Below are positions 58,601-64,000 of a DNA stretch of 64,000 nt, piece by piece. The first letter of the stretch is position 1, and every line of letters begins with the position of its first letter. The DNA is from Atriophallophorus winterbourni (lineage: Eukaryota; Platyhelminthes; Trematoda; Plagiorchiida; Microphallidae): the NCBI GenBank assembly GCA_013407085.1, contig JACCGJ010013674.1, forward strand, positions 1 to 64,000, read 5' to 3'. Made by a program: the position numbers and the translations under genes. The notes beneath the pieces were generated by a model. That model was not told the DNA's origin. It ran no database searches and saw only the letters and a list, made by a program, of their open reading frames with translations.

Positions 58601-61600
58601 ATTCATGGTCGACATCGACCGAAGGAGGCCAAAAACAACAGCCCAAATGTTAAGTCATCTTTATGAAAGTTCACATTAGTAAGACTATCGCCAGGATAAA
58701 GGCCACTTATCAATCATTGATATAAACGAATACATGCATCGTAGCCAATGTTATTTGAAATTGGTTTGGGCAAATTTTAGATGACCGATACACAAAAGCG
58801 ATAAAATGCGCCCGTTAAACAGATCAAAATGATAATTTTTCAAATGCTCATACCCCATATTGTTGTTTATCTGCAAAAATCAATTGTGAATTTGTTTACT
58901 AGGTCAGCCTATTTCTAATTTCGCTAAACCATCACTCGGAAATGTTGTTCTGAGCAATTTGCTAGGTGAAATACATATAATCTCAATAGCCCGTTTCTGA
59001 ACAGGGCGCTGTATGTTTTGGTTCAGAATCACCGAAATTCATACAGGGAAGAACTATCGAGTTACCTCATTCTTCGCACTCGAATTTGAACTAAACGAAC
59101 AATGTTTCAAAGTTGAATGACCTAAAGCCAGCATGTTATTAACAGAACTTTTTGGAACAGTTTTTGTATCTTCCGCTAAATTGTTACATGGATTTCGAAA
59201 GAAAATATTGGCACAAATATCGGATTTCGAGTAAATCGATGCATGCTCAGAAATCGTTAGTCCGTAGGTTAAATCAACCATGTCAAGCACGCTGACGTTT
59301 GATTGTCCTCTAATCGACTGAGGGAAGATCACGATTGAGATGCCTTGGTTCTAAAACTTTTACTTTTACTATATACACTACTAAAGGCTTCAAGGACACG
59401 AGCATGGCTGAAATTCAGTTCGAATGCTAATTGAGTTGGTCCTGCAAATCATGATGTACGGGGTTTGAGAGCATACGAGCGCTGAGAAAAGACAATTTTC
59501 TAAACGAAAATGTGCTCCAGATAAAAAGAAAATGTTTTAATTTTCAGCCTACAACGATTTGCTAATCAGCACTGATTTATACTGCTGTTATTATAGAAAT
59601 CCGGTGAAGAACTCGCAAGTTTGAAAGGTGAACTGGAAACGAAACAAAATTTATTGAACTGCAAATCGATGGAGTGTGAAAAGGTCACCGACAAATTGCA
59701 TATTATGGAACATGAAGCAGATGAGTTGCGCAATGTCGCGGATGCCTGCGAGACTACCTTGGTGAAACTAACAGAGGAGAATAAAAGGTTAAATTCACAC
59801 GTGGCTCAAGTTTTGAACGAAAACAAGCAATTGGAAGTGAGTTTCTAAAGTCCAAGTAACCAGATATACTATACAATACGTCATCAGTGCAGTCCATGAT
59901 TGTGCGGCACATTCCCTGGATCAGGCTTGTGCTTTCATACATATATACATCATCAGTAGTGTATTAAATAAAGCACAAATTTTGTGAGGGATCACAGTTT
60001 GATTAGTAAAGATTTACCCCGAGCAAATGAGCTGAAACCGGTGAATTAAGCAAATCCAATTGGTACTTATAATTGAATTCATATAAGTTCAAGGCTTATA
60101 ATTAATAATAGAGAGTAAACCGTGGTTGACCTAGCTTGCAAACTGTCCGGCAATTTTCTGGGGCCACTTCTGTACACGGCGTACATTAACTCTTAGTCAG
60201 ATAAAACTCAACACCTGCCAGACAAAAGGCGATACAGTTAGTTATCAACTCGGAATAATAATGCTCGAAAGTTCGAGCCATTTTATTCTAGCAAAGTGGG
60301 CCGCTTTGATATAGTAGTAATTGTTGATCCAGTCGAGTGAGCGGGACAAGGTTTAAATCCCCACTCAATGTTTAGCCCTTGCTCTCCACTTCACCATATT
60401 ACGGACAATTCAATGGGTTCGCTCATATCAGTCTGTTTTTTGTAGTGTACCCTAGCCCTTTTGCATAGAGATAAGTGCAAACAATTTCTGCAGGCTTGAA
60501 CAAGAATACAAATAGGATTATAAAAGGCCACCAATTAAACAAGAAAAATGGGCGAGTTTCTCTCTAGAAACGATCTAACGAGTCCTTGGAAAGAGGTTTG
60601 ATTAACGGAATAAAATAGTAATATATTCCCAAATAAAAAAGTATTCTATTGCAATTAATTTGGACTGTTTTTTTTAAAGTGCTTGAACTGTACTCAGTTC
60701 ACGGTCTGTGTTCATCAATTTCTCAGGAAAAGCTCAACAAGGAGGAGACAGACAAGGTCAACTTGAACAAACAATATAGAACCATTGAAGCAAAAATCAG
60801 GAAAATTACCGCTGAACGCGACGAAATCGCACAAAAGCTTGCAGACGCCAATAATTGGAACAACGAGACAGCAGCTAAATTGAAGCAACTTGAAAATGCA
60901 ATCGCAGACCAAGGAGAAAAATATCAGGTGAGACGATGTTCGCGGTTTGTTAGGTACGTTTGTTTATCTGAAGTGGGTCTCAAAGACCAGGAAAGAACGA
61001 ATGGGTGCTACATTAAAACGTGGATATCAGCTTCGAGTGAAACAATAAAAACCATTGAAGCACAACATTCCACTGTCTTTAAAATAAATTTGAGTTTAAT
61101 GTCTCAACATTCAGATGAGTTTCGGAGATTCCCAAAGCTAGTAATAATTTAAATCAACCTACTGATCTGCTTTTAAGGAGGGATGTAGTTCTCAGTGGAA
61201 GGGAATTTTAGTACACTTCAGCTACTAAACCATATTCCGTTCTGTTGTTGCTAATTTTCCCAGCAGTACACTCCACCATGTTTAGTGAGTGATTTTGGTC
61301 CTATTTCCGTAACTCAAGATAAACACATAATACACATCCCAGTTGATATCTGACATGCTGAGCTGCCATTTAATCACGCACCAAAACAGGTTTCGGGTTG
61401 TTTACCTTCTTTTGGTAGTGTTGATGAGATTAGGTTCACCTCAAAACTGTGGTACAGATATAAATTATTTCATTTAGGTATATTACAATTCACGATTGAA
61501 TTGCATCGTGGATAACTGTAAGTTGTTTCCAACGGTTTAGAAATGGTCTAATGTTTCTGCGCTTGAGCAAGATAGTGCCTGAGAACACTCATTTCTTTGA

Positions 61601-62277
61601 GGTAAAATTAGATGTTCCTCTGATTGATTTGCCCACACTCCTTAGAAAACACTGGGTAATTTTGGAAGAAGTAAAGTGTAATAATTGCAAGAACGGAAAA
61701 ATAATTAGGATTTAACGATCAGCACAAAGCGGTTGGGATGATATCTATGGAGCGCATAATTGCTGAATAAGAAAGCGGGATCTTGGACACTTTGAGTTTA
61801 TTCATTGTAGTAGCATAATACATTTATTAGTGGAAAAACAAGCAGCTTTGTTCAAAATATTCACCACCGGATCTGATGGGCCGCATCGCAAGTTCAATAC
61901 ATTGTTGAATTGAAACCGCGTAAATAAAACTTACGAGAGTTACGTTAATTTTATGATAATATATCAAGTCAAGTATTGTTTTTAAGCAATCTTGAGCGAT
62001 TAAAAGCTCTAAACTGCAGGTTAGAACCCACTCATGCCTGTCATTCTCTCCTATCAAGCAAAACAAAATGAACACAGAACAGCTAACGGAACGTTTGAAT
62101 CAGATGACCATGGCTAAGAGTGCCGCGGAAAGTCGAGCAGATTGGTTTGCCAAACAATTGGACGACGCGGAACATGCACGTAACCAACTTGTGCAGCAAA
62201 TTAACGCGGAGAAATCCCAAAATAAATGGCTTTTGGAATCAACCGAAAAACTGGATCAGGACAATAGAACACTGAGG
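40519..62277 (+). CDS. CEP135: CEP135/TSGA10-like centriolar coiled-coil protein, 13 internal exons, gene continues to the right
   Basis: A long coiled-coil protein of the CEP135/Bld10 family, which builds the centriole cartwheel-to-microtubule link; the testis protein TSGA10 is a close relative. About 709 residues are encoded by 13 exons; all splice sites are GT-AG and all phases agree. The diagnostic part is exons 4-8: LVLELERLKRHG, then RLEQHLNGIEADRDYWRGQV (family pattern LxGIEEERDFYKKEL), a serine-rich stretch, VQTLKSERDHLRSE, ELTKLRQERDDLRRLL, and NVHSLTMERDQVNKLYND (family NVKLLTAERDKLSVLYNE). Exon 9 has AEAERDRALVDITRVTAERD. Both ends are missing: the first exon starts mid-codon after an acceptor, and no stop is reached before the window ends. 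Introns are large and full of CR1, RTE and hammerhead repeats. CEP135 versus TSGA10 cannot be decided without the ends. Confidence 0.8.
41500..42440 (-). mobile_element. CR1-like retrotransposon, 5'-truncated
   Basis: Minus strand from the RT palm (VMLFAGDIMLW where FADD is expected, so the catalytic site is mutated) through KCKVLNIGKTVNYNHTLGS, EEKDLGVWTGSSLKTSLQC and MNTYLRPAMEYAVQA to the C-terminus with RRLRGDLILMYNIMH. The 3' end has a CTTCTT-type run at about 41510. Several stops. Confidence 0.8.
43412..46440 (+). mobile_element. CR1-like retrotransposon with internal deletions
   Basis: Start of an ORF1 (MPVKCINCATRV at 43412) and a finger-like remnant near 43950. The endonuclease at 44313-44990 is well kept (CLYTNAQSLSNNLSKLTEIC, IAITETWYSS, VGVVYRSPSSTESFNE, LIMGDFNMA, LGHSDHSVLVF). 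Most of the front half of the RT is deleted between about 45010 and 45360. The rest has LLSWLCDHLSNRHARVKVNG and RVYDMKIW where FADD would lie. C-terminal remains reach about 46440. Dead copy. Confidence 0.8.
47055..47215 (+). CDS. CEP135: CEP135-like exon 2 of window
   Basis: Acceptor TATCTTCAG ends at 47054; donor GTGAGC starts at 47216. Encodes QCDEKLRANLRELQLENTRL, a heptad-rich coiled coil, and ends in phase 0. Confidence 0.85.
47603..47700 (+). repeat. Hammerhead-bearing repeat, type A, mutated
   Basis: Begins GCATGCGGATCCTGATCG like the 40.24 kb unit and keeps CGAAACCGGTCG at 47651-47662 and stem I CCCTAC (47626-47631). The block that should read CTGATGA is TTTACGG (47632-47638), so it should not cleave. 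In a CEP135-like intron, sense strand. Confidence 0.65.
48355..48460 (-). repeat. Hammerhead-bearing repeat, type B, mutated
   Basis: Minus strand: CGGATGA (48387-48393) in place of CTGATGA, a perfect 4-bp stem II (TGGC/GCCA) and GAAA (48370-48373), but CCGG is lost. Confidence 0.55.
49144..49224 (+). CDS. CEP135: CEP135-like exon 3 of window
   Basis: 27 codons, phase 0 at both ends: acceptor CCATTTTAG ends at 49143, donor GTGAGT starts at 49225. Encodes EIKGITSSNMAGSLFCQTTT and six more residues. Not coiled coil; it could be a linker. Less certain than its neighbours because it is short and lacks motifs. Confidence 0.65.
50165..50345 (-). repeat. Hammerhead-bearing repeat, type B, diverged
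   Basis: The flank matches the unit between the dimer copies at 10.8-11.0 kb. Minus strand keeps CTGATGA (50308-50314) and GAAA (50291-50294). Stem III is a longer hairpin CCTT/AAGG, but no UH follows and stem I does not close, so it is probably inactive. Confidence 0.55.
51055..51170 (+). repeat. Penelope-like terminal repeat fragment, decayed
   Basis: Contains the AATCACGTTCCCCGTTGTAA and GGAAGCTTCT parts of the type C unit; the hammerhead core is destroyed. Confidence 0.45.
51386..51536 (+). CDS. CEP135: CEP135-like exon 4 of window
   Basis: Acceptor TTCACACAG ends at 51385; donor GTAAGT starts at 51537. Encodes SGRELRSLIFRLEDDKKRLT and IEKLAAN, ending one base into a glutamate codon. 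Confidence 0.85.
51560..51585. repeat. (GTAT)n microsatellite
   Basis: Six tandem GTAT units just inside the intron. Confidence 0.85.
51948..52225 (+). CDS. CEP135: CEP135-like exon 5 of window (family signature)
   Basis: Acceptor CATTTCAG ends at 51947; donor GTGAGA starts at 52226. Encodes ERALVLELERLKRHGCINGT, then NRLEQHLNGIEADRDYWRGQ and a serine/proline-rich tail. The GIEADRDYW block is the best match to the CEP135/TSGA10 signature. Confidence 0.9.
52443..52574 (+). CDS. CEP135: CEP135-like exon 6 of window
   Basis: Forty-four codons, phase 0 both ends. LEAEVQTLKSERDHLRSEIS is followed by a low-complexity Ser/Arg segment ending LTRFQ. The donor GTAGTC is weaker than the others. Confidence 0.8.
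53380..53472 (+). CDS. CEP135: CEP135-like exon 7 of window
   Basis: 31 codons: TDAVELTKLRQERDDLRRLL and NQLEHRVQE. Donor GTGAGT at 53473. The acceptor chosen ends at 53379 (GTGCATTAG), which keeps phase 0; an AG six bases later would also fit. Confidence 0.8.
54500..54660 (-). repeat. Penelope-like terminal repeat fragment, decayed
   Basis: Keeps AACGCTTCACTTCTGACACT and GTCAGACCAAGGGT, but the core reads CTGACAA and GAAG, so no ribozyme is expected. Confidence 0.5.
55162..55224 (+). CDS. CEP135: CEP135-like exon 8 of window
   Basis: Twenty-one codons, acceptor CTTCTCGCAG, donor GTACGT. NVHSLTMERDQVNKLYND closely follows the CEP135 block NVKLLTAERDKLSVLYNE. Confidence 0.85.
56698..56874 (+). 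CDS. CEP135: CEP135-like exon 9 of window
   Basis: Fifty-nine codons, acceptor TTCCAG, donor GTGAGT. Coiled coil with LRRAEAERDRALVDITRVTA and ERDSLITKYK, matching the family's LALSDLRRIMAEKEAL block. Confidence 0.88.
57055..57255 (+). CDS. CEP135: CEP135-like exon 10 of window
   Basis: 67 codons, acceptor GTTTCTAG, donor GTAAAG. Coiled coil: QLDHLERTLKQVSEERDAAV and RRQVEEQHNHLKNLEEAL. Confidence 0.88.
57256..59596. other. CEP135-like intron with RTE-type remnant
   Basis: A 2.3-kb intron; apart from the element at 58195-58660 nothing is recognised. Confidence 0.5.
58195..58660 (+). mobile_element. Non-LTR retrotransposon C-terminal end with zinc finger
   Basis: Encodes RMENGRIPKDLLFGELQLG, RPLGRPHLRYKDVCKRDMKA, and then, in another frame, FRCQRCGRDCSSRIGLFSHS. 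This C-terminal finger (C-x2-C, then H) is common on such elements in flatworms. One stop and one frameshift. Confidence 0.75.
59597..59836 (+). CDS. CEP135: CEP135-like exon 11 of window
   Basis: Eighty codons, acceptor TTATTATAG, donor GTGAGT. Coiled coil: ELASLKGELETKQNLLNCKS and LVKLTEENKRLNSHVAQVLN. Confidence 0.88.
59883..59947 (-). repeat. Dispersed repeat D, partial copy
   Basis: GATTGTGCGGCACATTCCCT and GGATCAGGCTTGTG match the copy at 19030-19060. Confidence 0.5.
60727..60927 (+). CDS. CEP135: CEP135-like exon 12 of window
   Basis: 67 codons, acceptor TTTCTCAG, donor GTGAGA. Coiled coil: NLNKQYRTIEAKIRKITAER and ETAAKLKQLENAIADQ. Confidence 0.88.
61372..61480 (-). repeat. Hammerhead-bearing repeat, type B, decayed
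   Basis: Matches the dimer unit (GATTAGGTTCA and a CTGTGG block), but the core bases are gone. Confidence 0.45.
62059..62277 (+). CDS. CEP135: CEP135-like exon 13 of window
   Basis: Seventy-three codons, acceptor CTCCTATCAAG, donor GTTTGT, phase 0. Coiled coil: QLTERLNQMTMAKSAAESRA and NKWLLESTEKLDQDNRTLR. Confidence 0.82.
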
Positions 62278-64000
62278 GTTTGTTTCAAGTGTTTATACAG
62301 TTCCAGCTGCGAATCCTTCTTTCGTGTCAATCATGAATTTTTTCGTGTTTTTACATTTTTTTAACAAACACACTGCAGCAAAAAAATAATATAAGTGATA
62401 GTCTAGGTTAAATGTGCGAATCCCAAATAATTCAGAGCATCGAATTGTGCACGCCGTTATACTGTGAAACCGAAACCAGAACAAACAAGCTGAATCACTC
62501 GCTTAGACGCTGGTTTCCTAATTACTCCCTTCATGTATTTTTGCAGGCAATGATCATAATTCAAATAAGTTTCCAATAGAAGGTTTTCTAGCTATTCGCC
62601 TATCGGTCTCAGTGACATTATTCTAGGGAGCGGCAGTCAACACGTTTTCTGACAGAACGTTTATTACACTTCTCGAATCACACAAGCTACCTCGGATTGT
62701 CGACCGACTTTCGGTTCATTTCAGATTAATACGTGCAAACATCTGGCCTCTCATCACCACTTTTCAGGTCATCGATTCAACGTTAACCATGTCACCGACC
62801 TTGTTTCACAGCCACTTAATGATTGTGTTCCGAATCATCCACGAGGTCACAATCTCGACACTAATCACGTTCACCTACGAATCCCACACCACAAAACAGT
62901 CACATTGATCAAGCGCGTTTATTGTGCATACGACAAAGAATAAATACACGCTCATCTCATATAGACAAATCAATTAATCACAATTTTGTCATCAAACATG
63001 TCTGTCCTGGTTGTCACTTCGATCTGATTAGACAATCGATTTGGTGTCAACCTGTACGCTTCAAGTCCCCACCACACGGTTCGTTTGACCGACTTTGACG
63101 AACTGTCTATCATTCGATAGCGACTGACGTTAGCGTTTCCTCATGCTTGTTACGATGTTGCCGCTTGAACCGTTCCGGTAGAATCCTTTCGAAAACCAAA
63201 TTATTACGGGTTTGCGATTGCCGTCATCGGTCTATTTAGTTCTTCTTGTTCTTGTGTCGTTTCGGAGGGTGATGTCCTGCCTATAATCACTAATGGACTT
63301 CGCATCACCACTATATTTTGATTTGAATGTGCCTTTCATGTCTTAACATCTCTTTTTACAAATTCGCTACAAAATTCTATCTCATGAATTAATGTGTTAC
63401 ACTTGAGACCCGCATTACATCCAGTAACGTAGTATCTATCCCGCTGTAGCGAAAATATTCACTAGGCGTTAAGCTAACACATATAACCTGTATAAATGCA
63501 ACAACACCAAGGTGTATAAGAAAAGACAGAAGCCTATTCTAAACTTGTTTGTTTTTTTGATATACTGAAAACAAATAGAAGCGGTTCATTCATGCGCTGC
63601 TTGAATAACTCCATTTTAAACTGGAACCGTTATCGTTGTTACAAAGTTGAAAACACAAAGAAATCTAGATTTAAACCCACAATCAGACATTACCGAATAA
63701 ATGCGTTCTAATTAATTTCATTAATTTCTCGATTTACTTTTCCATCAATACATTTACGTTTACGTTTAGGCAATAGGTTTATTTACTCGTTATTTAATAA
63801 ATTTATATCAAAATTGCCTGCCTGAATAATTATTGTAATTGTTATGCTGTAAATAAGACGTCGAGCTTTATTCGAATACTGGGAACTAAATGAATATAAT
63901 TATGAAATGTGCATCGTATACGCTTCACTTCAATAGCGGCAAAATTTTTCTGTTACTTAAATAAGGTCATCCAAGATATTTAAAGCTACTTTAGTCATAT
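62278..64000. other. Intron or flank to the right end
   Basis: No further coiled-coil exon recognised. The gene has no stop yet, so the remaining exons are presumably beyond the window. Confidence 0.45.

Noticed and set aside
1..64000. tRNA, rRNA, CRISPR array or operon
   Set aside because: No cloverleaf, ribosomal RNA or regularly spaced repeat array was recognised; the genes are spliced eukaryotic genes.
62278..64000. Further CEP135-like exon after 62277
   Set aside because: Possible acceptor at 62547 is followed by no coiled-coil frame.

Overview
The window looks like nuclear DNA of a flatworm, most likely a digenean trematode (fluke). Three spliced genes with clear animal homologues sit in long introns and intergenic DNA that is largely decayed non-LTR retrotransposons (RTE-like and CR1-like) and short repeats carrying hammerhead ribozyme (HHR) cores. 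This repeat mix is familiar from flukes and schistosomes. The genus is not determined. No rRNA, tRNA or CRISPR array was recognised.

Layout. 1-463 is a CR1-like endonuclease fragment. 464-6000 is a nest of RTE-like elements: a nearly complete plus-strand copy (about 1660-5097) lies between two minus-strand RTE pieces. 7101-14744 (+) holds the FAD- and NADPH-binding part of methionine synthase reductase (MTRR) in four exons whose splice phases fit. Its introns hold an HHR repeat, an HHR dimer of period 241 bp and a minus-strand RTE. 15680-21620 is RTE wreckage. 22166-22552 (-) is the C-terminal four fifths of EDF1/MBF1, with a 29-nt intron. 23-38 kb is CR1-like elements and HHR repeats; the copy at 31.8-36.5 kb is interrupted by two short HHR elements, each between direct repeats. 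40519-62277 (+) holds 13 exons of a CEP135/TSGA10-like centriolar coiled-coil gene running off the right edge; its introns contain more CR1, RTE and HHR debris.

The three genes are unrelated in function (cobalamin/methionine metabolism, transcription coactivation, centriole assembly) and do not form an operon. The most interesting layer is the HHR family. Three core types are present: CCGG plus cleavage at UC; CCGG plus cleavage at UA; and ACGU plus cleavage at UU. All have a very short palindromic stem III, as described for Penelope-like elements and retrozymes. Two insertions have clean target-site duplications (13 bp and 12 bp), and one locus is a head-to-tail dimer. By eye, the copies at 40.27 kb and 32.1 kb keep the whole catalytic core.
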